From NCBI RefSeq assembly GCF_000334895.1, contig NZ_BAFM01000014.1, positions 47,416 through 111,415 of the forward strand: a stretch of 64,000 bases of DNA, given 5' to 3'. This DNA is from Halococcus agarilyticus. GTDB lineage: Archaea > Halobacteriota > Halobacteria > Halobacteriales > Halococcaceae. How positions within the stretch are numbered: position 1 is the first letter of the stretch; every line of letters starts with the position of its first letter. Made by a program: the position numbers and the translations under genes. The notes beneath the pieces are model-generated. The model saw nothing but the letters and a program-made list of their open reading frames with translations, made no database searches and was not told the DNA's origin. Positions 1 through 7,866 of this stretch are shown here, one piece after another.

Positions 1-42
1 GGTGTGCGTAAAAAGTCGTTGTGCGTGGATGCAGGGCGACGA

Positions 43-1461
43 TCAGTCGTCGCTCGGTCCGGAGCCTCCCGTCCCGCTCGGGCCACCCGGACCGCTGTCG
101 TCGTCGAAGGAATCGCTGTCGTCGAACGTATCGCCGTCGCCGAGCGTGTCGTCGCTTCCACGACCCCGGCGGCCGCTTCCGTCCTCCTCTGCCATGTCGG
201 ACGCACCGCGTCTCGCCCGGCGCATCCAGCCGTCGATATTGTCGGCGACGTAGTCCTTGCTGCCCCAGCCGAGACCGATGCCGATGGCGATGGCGAGCGC
301 GAGCCCGAGTGCGCCGAAGAACGCCACGATGACCGTGTTGAACAGGCTCGTGAGCACGGACGTGTCGAACCCGGCCGTGTCGAGCGCGAAGACGATGACG
401 ATGTAGTAGACGAACAGCTGGACCGCGAGACCGGCGATGTCGGCCGCCCGACTCGCGTCGGCGCTCGCCACGAGGTCGCCGAGGAGGTCGGCGACGTAGA
501 TGCCGACGACGAGGACGGCGAGTCCGCCGAGAAGCAGCGGGATCTGGCCGATGAAGGCGGTCAGCGGCTCCGAGAGCGCCGGGAAGTCGAGTGCGTCGAT
601 CGCCGCGACCAGCGCGAAGTAGTAGATCAGGAACTCGACGAGCCGTCCGACCGCGTTGCCGATCCCACCCACGGCGTCCGTGGCGTCGGCGAGCGGCGTG
701 TCACGGACGAAGCTGTCGAGGCCGAACCCGGCGACGATGCCCGCGACGAGGTTGCCGACAAACCGGCCGATGGCGAACCCGGCCACGAGGATGACGCCGG
801 CGACGATGACCTGCACAGCCCCGTTCGCGATGTTCGTCAGGAACTCGCCGGGGATCGCGATGCCGGCGTAATCGAGCGCGATGAGCAGCGCGATGAAGTA
901 GATCGCGAACTCGACGAGTGTGCCGACGGCGGTGGCGATGTTCCTCACCGAATCGGTGGCATCGTCGAGCGGCGTGTCGCGGGCGTAGCTTTCGAGGCCG
1001 AACCCGGCGATGAGGTCTTCGACGAGGCCGCCGACGAACCGCCCGATGGCGATCCCGACGACGAGGATGGCGATGGCGACGACGACCTGCACCAGGCCGC
1101 CGGCGACGCCGGTCAGGAAGTCGCCGGGAAGCGAAATGCCCACGTAGCTGAGCGCGGCGAGCACCGCGAGGAAGTAGACGACGTACTTCGTGAGATCGCC
1201 GAGCGCCTGTGCGAGGTTCCTGTCGGTGTCGCCCTCGCGGTCGATAGGTGTGTCCTCGGCGTACTGGGCGGGACCGACGCGCCGCACGATGCGCTTGACG
1301 ACGCCGCCGAGAACCCGGCCGACGATCCACCCGAGCAGCAGGATGACGAGCGCGCCGACGATCAGCGGGATGGCTTCGAGGAACCCATCGACTAACGGCT
1401 GAAGCGAGTCCGGAACTGTTTGTAAAACGATACTGTCGCCGACGGTGTGTGAGAGTGTCAT
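43..1461 (-). CDS. MscS-like membrane protein with conserved TM-helix repeats
   Basis: Predicted 472-residue integral membrane protein of the small-conductance mechanosensitive-channel-related group (conserved TM-helix repeat). At least three similar hydrophobic repeats are visible, each with a Gly-rich helix of the form VGRVLGG or IGRFVG, separated by near-identical RDTPL(D/A)DATD loops. The last 45 or so residues are Asp/Ser/Gly-rich and hydrophilic, a typical haloarchaeal tail. I see no MscS beta-domain, so channel activity is inferred from the repeat only. The ATG at 1461 is chosen over the ATG at 1530, because the 23 extra residues are Arg-rich and the TATA-like box at 1540-1550 is too close to 1530. 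Confidence 0.85.
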   Translation of the reverse strand: MTLSHTVGDSIVLQTVPDSLQPLVDGFLEAIPLIVGALVILLLGWIVGRVLGGVVKRIVRRVGPAQYAEDTPIDREGDTDRNLAQALGDLTKYVVYFLAVLAALSYVGISLPGDFLTGVAGGLVQVVVAIAILVVGIAIGRFVGGLVEDLIAGFGLESYARDTPLDDATDSVRNIATAVGTLVEFAIYFIALLIALDYAGIAIPGEFLTNIANGAVQVIVAGVILVAGFAIGRFVGNLVAGIVAGFGLDSFVRDTPLADATDAVGGIGNAVGRLVEFLIYYFALVAAIDALDFPALSEPLTAFIGQIPLLLGGLAVLVVGIYVADLLGDLVASADASRAADIAGLAVQLFVYYIVIVFALDTAGFDTSVLTSLFNTVIVAFFGALGLALAIAIGIGLGWGSKDYVADNIDGWMRRARRGASDMAEEDGSGRRGRGSDDTLGDGDTFDDSDSFDDDSGPGGPSGTGGSGPSDD

Positions 1462-1539
1462 TGGTTGCTCCCGACGCCGCGTGAGCGACTTGCGATGCCG
1501 TTCACGCGAACGCCAGTGAGTAACACTCATACCGGTACG

Positions 1540-1550
1540 AATATAAAATC
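1540..1550 (-). promoter_or_regulatory. TATA-like box for the MscS-like gene
   Basis: On the minus strand this reads GATTTTATATT, an archaeal TATA-like element about 80 bases upstream of the chosen start at 1461. Initiation about 25 bases downstream of it would begin past the ATG at 1530, which supports the later start. Confidence 0.45.
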
Positions 1551-1635
1551 ATTCGCTGAATACACAGGGAACGTGTTCGCCACGACCGACGAACGAGTTA
1601 TCGTGCTTGAAAGTACAAGGTCGGGTGGACCCAGT

Positions 1636-1643
1636 AACTATAC
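1636..1643 (+). promoter_or_regulatory. TATA-like box, leaderless promoter
   Basis: AACTATAC lies about 27 bases upstream of the ATG at 1667. This spacing fits a haloarchaeal leaderless transcript and supports 1667 rather than 1607 as the start of the downstream regulator. Confidence 0.45.
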
Positions 1644-1666
1644 GCGCCGGACGAATCGTCCCGAGC

Positions 1667-2335
1667 ATGACGACCATCGCCGAACTCGAACTCCCCGCCG
1701 AGGAGTTCGCGCTGTGGGAGACGCTCGATGCGATGCCGACCGCCAGGTTCGAGATCGTGAAGGTGGTCGCCCGCGACCGGGACTGCGCGATCCCCTACCT
1801 CTGGGCGAAGTGTGACGACCTGCCCGCCCTCGAAGACGCGCTGGCGAACGACCCGAGCGTCGAGGAGGCGACCCGCCTGGAGGAGTTGGAGGGCGAGGCG
1901 CTCTACCGGATGGAGTGGACCTACCAGATCCGGGTCTTGGTCCACATCCTCGTCGAGGAGGAGGGGACGGTGCTCAACGCGCGCGGCGGGGAGGGACGGT
2001 GGCGCTTCCGGGTCCTGTTCCCGACCCGCGACTCGCTCTCGACCACCCACGAGTTCTGCGAGAACGCCGACTACTCGATCACGGTCGAGCAGGTGTACGA
2101 GCTCGACAGCGCGCGCCAGGGCCGGTTCGGCCTCACCGAGGAGCAGTACGAGACGTTGACCACCGCGCTCGATCTCGGCTTTTACGAGATACCCCGGGAG
2201 ATCGACATGGAGAGCCTCGCCGCCGAGTTCGACATCTCCTATCAGTCGGTGTCGGAGCGACTCCGACGCGGCCACCGGAACTTCATCCGCAACGGGCTCG
2301 GCTGGGGATCGCTCGACGAGGACACGTCCGAGTAA
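1667..2335 (+). CDS. HTH_10 (bacterio-opsin activator-like) transcriptional regulator
   Basis: A 222-residue protein of the haloarchaeal bacterio-opsin-activator-like family. The C-terminal 55 residues carry the family HTH: LTEEQYETL, then a GFYEIPREI segment and the recognition helix region SLAAEFDISYQSVSERLRRG. The N-terminal 150 residues form a divergent alpha/beta sensor-like region rich in Glu, with no recognisable cofactor motif. Such proteins act as DNA-binding regulators, and the target here is unknown. The gene stands alone with its own TATA-like box. The start at 1667 is chosen because the preceding 20 codons encode nothing family-like and overlap the promoter. Confidence 0.85.
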   Translation: MTTIAELELPAEEFALWETLDAMPTARFEIVKVVARDRDCAIPYLWAKCDDLPALEDALANDPSVEEATRLEELEGEALYRMEWTYQIRVLVHILVEEEGTVLNARGGEGRWRFRVLFPTRDSLSTTHEFCENADYSITVEQVYELDSARQGRFGLTEEQYETLTTALDLGFYEIPREIDMESLAAEFDISYQSVSERLRRGHRNFIRNGLGWGSLDEDTSE

Positions 2336-2397
2336 CGGTTCACGCGGGCGATCGACCACGGATCGTCGACGATCTGCTGGCAGATGCCTGCTGAACG

Positions 2398-2406
2398 GTT
2401 ATATGG
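2398..2406 (+). promoter_or_regulatory. TATA-like box, leaderless promoter
   Basis: GTTATATGG about 26 bases upstream of the ATG at 2429, the spacing expected of a leaderless haloarchaeal transcript. Confidence 0.5.
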
Positions 2407-2428
2407 AAGCGGGGTGTGATCGCATCAC

Positions 2429-2944
2429 ATGGCAGAACTCGAAACCGAACAGGAGATGAGTCGTTCCGACGTCGCCACCTACCTCCGGGAGTTCGCCGAC
2501 AAACTCGACGCGAACGAGGGTCACGCCGGAACCGAGAGCACGGATCGCTCCGAAACGAGTTCGGCCGACGCGACACGGGATAGTGACGAGACGGACGCGG
2601 AGTCCCGAGAGACCGACGATGCCACCCGCGAGATACGCGAGGACGAAACGGGGAGTGGTGAACGGACCGATGGAGAGCGAACGAACGAAGACCGAACCAG
2701 CGAAGGCTCGCACGAGATCGATCGACACGAGATGGATGGGCAGACATCGGGACACGGCGAACGAGTAACGTTCATGGTCGGCAACGAGAGCGCGACCATC
2801 AACCCGCCTCGCACCGTGGAGTTCCGGATGGCAGTCGACTCCGACTCGGCAATGCTCGACTCCGGTGCGCGCGAGACCGTCGAGTTCGCGCTGCACTGGG
2901 ACACCGACAACGTGACCGACGACGACACGCTCGACATCCAGTAA
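2429..2944 (+). CDS. amphi-Trp domain-containing protein
   Basis: A 171-residue very acidic protein. The N terminus (ETEQEMSRSDVATYLREFADKL) and the C-terminal block (VTFMVGNESATINPPRTVEF ... VEFALHWDT) together match the amphi-Trp domain found in haloarchaea, which has no settled biochemical role. Between them, roughly residues 30-105 form a low-complexity Glu/Arg/Ser/Thr linker with many ER/ET/DR pairs that is probably disordered. It is monocistronic, with a TATA-like box at 2398-2406. A second protein of this type, with a different partner domain, is encoded at 19103-19603. Confidence 0.75.
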   Translation: MAELETEQEMSRSDVATYLREFADKLDANEGHAGTESTDRSETSSADATRDSDETDAESRETDDATREIREDETGSGERTDGERTNEDRTSEGSHEIDRHEMDGQTSGHGERVTFMVGNESATINPPRTVEFRMAVDSDSAMLDSGARETVEFALHWDTDNVTDDDTLDIQ

Positions 2945-2987
2945 CCGACACCCCGCACTCGGAGAGGAGCGCCCGGCTGAGCCGGAG

Positions 2988-2995
2988 CTTTATGC
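2988..2995 (+). promoter_or_regulatory. TATA-like box, leaderless promoter
   Basis: CTTTATGC about 26 bases upstream of the ATG at 3018, consistent with a leaderless transcript of the FAD oxidase gene. Confidence 0.45.
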
Positions 2996-3017
2996 GCCAC
3001 ACGGTCCACGATCTCGT

Positions 3018-4439
3018 ATGCCACACGACTGCTCGTTCCTCGCCGACGTTCTCGCCGAGAGCCAGGTCTCGCTCGGCGACGACGATCGTGACTCCCACGC
3101 CGGCGACTGGGGCACGCCAGAAGAAGATCGCGTCAGGCCGGACGCGGTCTGCTGGCCCGAGTCCACCGCCGACGCTTCGGGGGTTCTCGCGGCTGCAAAC
3201 GACCGTGACGTGCCGGTCACGCCCTACGCGGCGGGCACGGGGATCGAGGGCAACGCACTCCCCGCTCGCGGCGGCATCAGCATGGATCTCACGCGGATGG
3301 ACAGCGTGCTCGACGTGCGCCCCGACGATTTCCAGGTCGACGTCGAACCGGGCGTGCTCGGCGGGACCCTGAACGACGCGATCGCCGAGCACGATCTCTT
3401 TTTGCCGCCGCTGCCACAGTCGGCCGACATCTCGACCGTCGGCGGGATGATCGCGACCGACGCGAGCGGCGCGAAGACGGTGAAGTACGGCGAAGTCCAC
3501 GACTGGGTGCTCGCCCTCGAAGCCGTGCTCGCCGACGGCACCGTGATCGAGACCGGCAGCCGGGCGAAGAAGACGTCGAGCGGCTACAACCTCGACGACC
3601 TTCTCGTGGGGAGCGAGGGGACGCTCGCGGTCGTCACGCGCGCGACGTTCGAGCTCGAACGCCAGCCCGCCCAGGTCAGCGGCGGGCGTGCGGTGTTCGC
3701 GACGCTCGACGACGCCGCGACCGCGATCGCGGCGACGATGCAGGCAGGCGTCGACGTCGCCACGATCGAACTCCTCGACCCGGTGAGCACGAAGATCGCG
3801 AACGCCTACTCCGGCACCGACCTCCCCGACGCGCCGACCGTCTTCGTCGAGTTCCACGCCAATCACGGGGTCGACGCCGAGATCGACGCCTGTCGCGAGA
3901 TCTTCGACGAGCACGGCGTGGAGCAGTTCGCAATGGCGGCCGGTGCGGAGATGGACGAGCTGTGGGCCGCGCGCCGCGAGCTCGCCAATGCCCTCCTGGC
4001 CTACGACCCGCCGCGCCGGCCCGCGAAGCCGGGCGACGTCACCGTCCCGATCAGCCAGTACCCCGACCTCGTTCGCTATGCCAAGGAACTCGGCGCGGAG
4101 CACGACCTCGACGTGCCGTGTTTCGGCCACGCCGGCGACGGCAACGTCCACTACAACGTGCTCGTGGACCCGGACGACCCCGAAGAACTCGAAGCCGGCC
4201 AGGCCATCTCGGACGCCGTGGTCGAGCGCGCGATCGCGATGGGCGGGACGTCGACGGGCGAACACGGCGTCGGCCGGGGCAAGCGCGAGTACATGATCGC
4301 CGAGCACGGCGAGGGAGCGGTCGCAGCGATGGAGGCGATCAAGCGGGCGCTCGATCCGAACGGCACGCTGAACCCGGGGAAGATATTCCCCGAAACCGAC
4401 GACGACGACGACCGGCTCCGGACCGATTCACCCGACTGA
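3018..4439 (+). CDS. FAD-binding oxidoreductase (GlcD / D-lactate dehydrogenase type)
   Basis: A 473-residue VAO/PCMH-fold flavoenzyme. The N-terminal FAD-binding half shows AAGTGIEGNALP (pyrophosphate loop) and GGMIATDASGAKTVKYG. The C-terminal half has the FAD-linked oxidase cap with FGHAGDGNVHYNV and the terminal STGEHGVGRGK motif typical of GlcD and D-lactate dehydrogenases. Expected reaction: oxidation of a D-2-hydroxy acid (glycolate or D-lactate) to the 2-oxo acid, with electrons passed to the respiratory chain. Length is normal for the family. No GlcE/GlcF partner is adjacent. The 3' end overlaps the convergent lipoprotein gene by 12 bases. The exact substrate cannot be read from the sequence. 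Confidence 0.88.
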   Translation: MPHDCSFLADVLAESQVSLGDDDRDSHAGDWGTPEEDRVRPDAVCWPESTADASGVLAAANDRDVPVTPYAAGTGIEGNALPARGGISMDLTRMDSVLDVRPDDFQVDVEPGVLGGTLNDAIAEHDLFLPPLPQSADISTVGGMIATDASGAKTVKYGEVHDWVLALEAVLADGTVIETGSRAKKTSSGYNLDDLLVGSEGTLAVVTRATFELERQPAQVSGGRAVFATLDDAATAIAATMQAGVDVATIELLDPVSTKIANAYSGTDLPDAPTVFVEFHANHGVDAEIDACREIFDEHGVEQFAMAAGAEMDELWAARRELANALLAYDPPRRPAKPGDVTVPISQYPDLVRYAKELGAEHDLDVPCFGHAGDGNVHYNVLVDPDDPEELEAGQAISDAVVERAIAMGGTSTGEHGVGRGKREYMIAEHGEGAVAAMEAIKRALDPNGTLNPGKIFPETDDDDDRLRTDSPD

Positions 4440-5435
4440 CGCGTTCGCGGAAGAGGGAGAGGGGGCGGTGGCGGCCGTAGTCGTGGACGCAGCGGTAACC
4501 AGGGACACACCGGCGGCCGTGGCTGTCGTAGCGGTCGACGCGTCCGTCCTGTTCGGGAGTGTCGTGGTGACGTTCGAGGATGTCGTGGTGGCGTTTCGGA
4601 CGGCGGCCTCGTACCACGGCGGCCGCTCGATGGTCGTCGAGCCCACGTCGGTGTAGCGCACCCGCCGACTGACGCGAACCGGATCGCCGTCGAGCGACGC
4701 CACGTAGCGCAGGCGGTACTCGTGGACGAACCCCCGTGGATCGACGAACGCGACCAGCACGGCGTTGTGTGGGTTCTCCCACTCGTCGTCGAGGGCGAAC
4801 GTGCTCGTCAGGTCCGATCCCCGGACGCGGTAGAGCCGCGTGCCGTTCCTGACCGTCCGATCGACGACGCGGGTCTCCATCGCGCCGAACAGCGTCGCGA
4901 TCCGTTCGCTGTTGGTCGGGTCGTCGGCCATCACCTGGCGAAGCGGGAGCGGCCCGTCGTCGCCGCCCCGAGCGATCTCGTACGCCGTCCCGTCGGTGCT
5001 CGTCCGGACCGAAAGCGTCCGATCGCCGTTCGACCAGAAGCGCTCCTCGATCACCGGAAACGAGGCACTCGTCAGCGAACCGGTCTGGATCACGGAGTAT
5101 CGCCCCTCGTCCGCCGTGATCCGGGCCTCGACCGCTCCACTGCTGTAGATCATCCCGCTTCGATACACCGTGCTGACGTTCTCGTGGAGGGTGTAGGACG
5201 TCCCGGCGAGGACCGAGGCGTGGGCGTTCCCGAGGGTGAACGGGTCGGCGACGCCGTCACCGGTGAGGCCTGGCGCGAGATCGGGACGGGGCGTCGGGGT
5301 CGGCTCGTCCGTCGGAACGGCCGCCGGCGTGAGCGTTCGCTCGGGGGTCCCCTCGCCCCCGATCACGAGGCCGTTGCAGCCGGCGAGAACGACTGCCAGC
5401 ACGAGCACCGCCTCGACACGACCCGAACGATCCAT
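4428..5435 (-). CDS. haloarchaeal lipoprotein of unknown function
   Basis: A 335-residue predicted secreted lipoprotein. The N terminus has a short basic segment, a hydrophobic stretch and the lipobox LAGC, followed by a Thr/Pro-rich spacer (TPTPRPD). The body (residues 60-270) resembles haloarchaeal lipoproteins with a beta-rich domain containing repeated YTLHENVSTVY- and YRVRGSDLT-type strands. The C-terminal 60 residues are a Thr/Ala/Ser-rich low-complexity tail. No enzymatic motif is visible. Its stop codon lies inside the last codons of the convergent FAD oxidase gene. A second lipoprotein of similar style is at 14284-15204. Confidence 0.7.
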   Translation of the reverse strand: MDRSGRVEAVLVLAVVLAGCNGLVIGGEGTPERTLTPAAVPTDEPTPTPRPDLAPGLTGDGVADPFTLGNAHASVLAGTSYTLHENVSTVYRSGMIYSSGAVEARITADEGRYSVIQTGSLTSASFPVIEERFWSNGDRTLSVRTSTDGTAYEIARGGDDGPLPLRQVMADDPTNSERIATLFGAMETRVVDRTVRNGTRLYRVRGSDLTSTFALDDEWENPHNAVLVAFVDPRGFVHEYRLRYVASLDGDPVRVSRRVRYTDVGSTTIERPPWYEAAVRNATTTSSNVTTTLPNRTDASTATTATAAGVSLVTAASTTTAATAPSPSSANASVG

Positions 5436-5480
5436 CCGTCTATCGTTAGCACATCGCGTGTATAAATCGTCCGCCGCGGA

Positions 5481-7175
5481 TCAGTCGTGGACCAGGACGT
5501 CGAGCACGTCCGGGCCGTCGCGTTCGAGTGCGGCTTCGACTGCGGGCGCGATCTCGTCGGGCGACTCGACGAGTTCGCCGCGCGCGCCGTGGCTCTCGGC
5601 GTTCGTCGGGATGTCGACGGGGGGTTCGAACTCCATTCCCGGCCAGTCGTAGTCGTCCTCGTTCCCTCCAAAGAGGTCGAGCGTGTTGTCCTTCAGGATG
5701 CGGTAGTTGCGGTTGTCGGGGATCACGACCGTGCAATCGAGATCGTGGCGCGCGGCGGTGTAGAGGCTGTGTGGGTAGTAGAGATACGACCCGTCGCCGA
5801 CGAACCCGAGGACGTCGCGCGGCTCGTCGCGCTGGCTCTCGGCGAACGCCGCGCCGACCGACGCCGGGAGGCCGTAGCCGAGGCCGCCACCCTTGTTCGA
5901 GATGTACTGCTCGGGCTGGAGCGGCCACCGCGTGAGCATCGCGTACTTCGCGGTCACGCCCTCGTCGACGACGAACGCCTCCGGTGCGGCCTTCTGGAGC
6001 GCGTCGACGAGTTCGGCCTTCGAGGCGCGGGGATCGTCGCCGTCGTCCTCCTCACCCTGGTCCATCGCCGCCATCTGCGCGCCGACCATCTCCTTCACCG
6101 ACGCGACCGCTTCGAGTCGCTCCTCGCGCACCGATTCGTCGAGCCGGTCGCGCACCCTCGCAGCGATCTCGCCCAACACGACACCTGGATCGCCGATCAC
6201 CGCCGCGTCGGCGGGTTGGTTCTTGCCGATCTCACGGACGGCGTCGCTGAGGTGGATGCAGGTCGTGTCGTCGCTCACCAGCGCGCGCTCGTGGCGCGTC
6301 AGCGTGGTGTTGGTCGAACAGCCCGCGAACACCACGGTGTCGGCGTCGAGCAGCGTCCGCGCGAGGTCCTCATCCGGCGGGATCGGCGAGACCCACTGGT
6401 CGTGATCCATCGGGAAGTCGACCTCACACGAGAGAATCTCGCCGTGGACCCGCGTGCCGGCGGCCTCCGCGAGATCGACCGCGGCCGCGACCGCGTCCGC
6501 CCCGGCACGGGCGACGTGATCGCCGACCACCAGCACCGGCGCGTCGCTCTCGACGAGCAGATCGGCTGCGCGCTCGATCGCCGCGGCGTCGCCGCCGCCA
6601 GCCGTGGGGATCGGGCCGAGGCGTTCGGGAGCGGCGTCGGTCTCGGCGAGCATCGTATCGAGCGGGAGTCCCAGAAAGACGGGGCCCGTCGGTGGCGTCA
6701 GTGCAGTTCGGACCGCTCTGCGGACCATCGTCGGAACGGCGCTCACGTCCAGCACCTCCTGACTGTCCTTACAGAACTGGCGAGTCAGTCGGAGGAGATC
6801 GCCGGAGAGGATCGGCTCCTCGTGGCGGAAATCCGTACTGTGGTTGCCGGCGGTCACGAGCAGCGGCGCGCCGGCGACCTTCGCTGCGTAGAGGTTCCCG
6901 AGACCGTGGGCGAGGCCTGGCGTGGCGTGGAGGTTCGCCACGCCCAGCGGGAGAACCTCATCGTCGTGGTGGGCGTGATACCGGCGGGTCTGGGCGTAGC
7001 CGCCCGCCATTCCCACCGCGATGTCCTCGTGGAGCCCGAGGACGTACTCGATCTCGCTGTCGGCGATCGCGTGGACCACCGGGAGTTCGGTCGTCCCGGG
7101 ATTGCCGAACACGTGGGTCACGCCGTACTCGGCGAGTGCATCCACGAACAGGTCCGCGCCGGTACAATCAGTCAT
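5481..7175 (-). CDS. ThDP-dependent enzyme, benzoylformate decarboxylase-like
   Basis: A 564-residue three-domain ThDP enzyme. The N-terminal PYR domain has FGNPGTTELPV with the activating Glu. The central domain has a nucleotide-like fold (VLVVGDHVARAGAD). The C-terminal PP domain has GDGSYLYYPHSLYTAARH and the downstream Asn (PDNRNYRILKDN) of the ThDP/Mg motif. Layout and length match benzoylformate decarboxylase and related 2-oxo-acid decarboxylases more than acetolactate synthase, since no regulatory subunit lies nearby. The product is probably an aldehyde from an aryl or alkyl 2-oxo acid, but the substrate is inferred. The ATG at 7175 is supported by a TATA-like box at 7200-7209. The open frame extends 12 codons further upstream. 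Confidence 0.8.
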   Translation of the reverse strand: MTDCTGADLFVDALAEYGVTHVFGNPGTTELPVVHAIADSEIEYVLGLHEDIAVGMAGGYAQTRRYHAHHDDEVLPLGVANLHATPGLAHGLGNLYAAKVAGAPLLVTAGNHSTDFRHEEPILSGDLLRLTRQFCKDSQEVLDVSAVPTMVRRAVRTALTPPTGPVFLGLPLDTMLAETDAAPERLGPIPTAGGGDAAAIERAADLLVESDAPVLVVGDHVARAGADAVAAAVDLAEAAGTRVHGEILSCEVDFPMDHDQWVSPIPPDEDLARTLLDADTVVFAGCSTNTTLTRHERALVSDDTTCIHLSDAVREIGKNQPADAAVIGDPGVVLGEIAARVRDRLDESVREERLEAVASVKEMVGAQMAAMDQGEEDDGDDPRASKAELVDALQKAAPEAFVVDEGVTAKYAMLTRWPLQPEQYISNKGGGLGYGLPASVGAAFAESQRDEPRDVLGFVGDGSYLYYPHSLYTAARHDLDCTVVIPDNRNYRILKDNTLDLFGGNEDDYDWPGMEFEPPVDIPTNAESHGARGELVESPDEIAPAVEAALERDGPDVLDVLVHD

Positions 7176-7199
7176 GATCGTTCGATCGTGCGCCCCGGT

Positions 7200-7209
7200 G
7201 AAATAGTTC
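7200..7209 (-). promoter_or_regulatory. TATA-like box for the ThDP enzyme
   Basis: On the minus strand this reads GAACTATTTC, about 25-30 bases upstream of the ATG at 7175. It fits a leaderless start there and excludes the further upstream ATG at 7211. Confidence 0.4.
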
Positions 7210-7294
7210 ACTCCGCTGCTGATGTCTCGGACGCTGTGGTGGCGAACTCCCGTGGAGCGATGGGTTTTCCCCCGGCGCGCACCAACGGGTACTG

Positions 7295-7831
7295 ATGACG
7301 AACACGAAACGAGCCACGCTCGCTGGCGGCTGTTTCTGGTGTATCGAGGCTCCGATGGAGGAGCTCGACGGCGTGCTCGACGTGACCTCGGGCTACGCCG
7401 GCGGCCACACCGAGAATCCGACGTATCGGGAGGTCTGTTCGGGTGACACCGGCCACGCGGAGGTCGTCCAAGTGGAGTACGATCCCGACCGCATCGCGTA
7501 CGAGGACCTGCTCGACGTGTTCTTCACCGTCCACGACCCGACACAGCTGAATCGGCAGGGCCCGGACGTCGGCACGCAGTACCGCTCGGCGATCTTCACC
7601 CACGACGAGGCCCAGCACGAAACGGCCGCAGCGTACATCGACGCGCTCGACGCCGAGGGCGGGTACGACGATTCGGTTGTGACCGAAATCGAACCCCTGG
7701 AGACGTTCTACGAGGCGAGCGAGGAACACCAGAACTACTACGAGAAAAATCCCGAGGACGCCTACTGTTCGTTCCACGCCCAGCCGAAAATCGAGAAGGT
7801 CCGCGAGAAGTTCGCCGAGAAGACCGCCTGA
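7295..7831 (+). CDS. msrA: peptide-methionine (S)-S-oxide reductase MsrA
   Basis: A 178-residue cytoplasmic repair enzyme that reduces methionine-S-sulfoxide in proteins. The catalytic motif GGCFWC is at residues 11-16, with Cys13 as the nucleophile, followed by SGYAGG, and YRSAIF with QYRS-type contacts further on. Length is normal for a single-domain MsrA, and no MsrB is fused or adjacent. The gene is divergent from the ThDP enzyme and convergent with the BCCT transporter. Regulation is not apparent from the sequence. Confidence 0.95.
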   Translation: MTNTKRATLAGGCFWCIEAPMEELDGVLDVTSGYAGGHTENPTYREVCSGDTGHAEVVQVEYDPDRIAYEDLLDVFFTVHDPTQLNRQGPDVGTQYRSAIFTHDEAQHETAAAYIDALDAEGGYDDSVVTEIEPLETFYEASEEHQNYYEKNPEDAYCSFHAQPKIEKVREKFAEKTA

Positions 7832-7866
7832 CGGTCGGGACCGTCGGTGCGCCAGTCGTCAGTACA

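Noticed and set aside
5487..7295. Long plus-strand frame opposite the ThDP enzyme
   Set aside because: Antisense shadow of a well-supported enzyme in GC-rich DNA.
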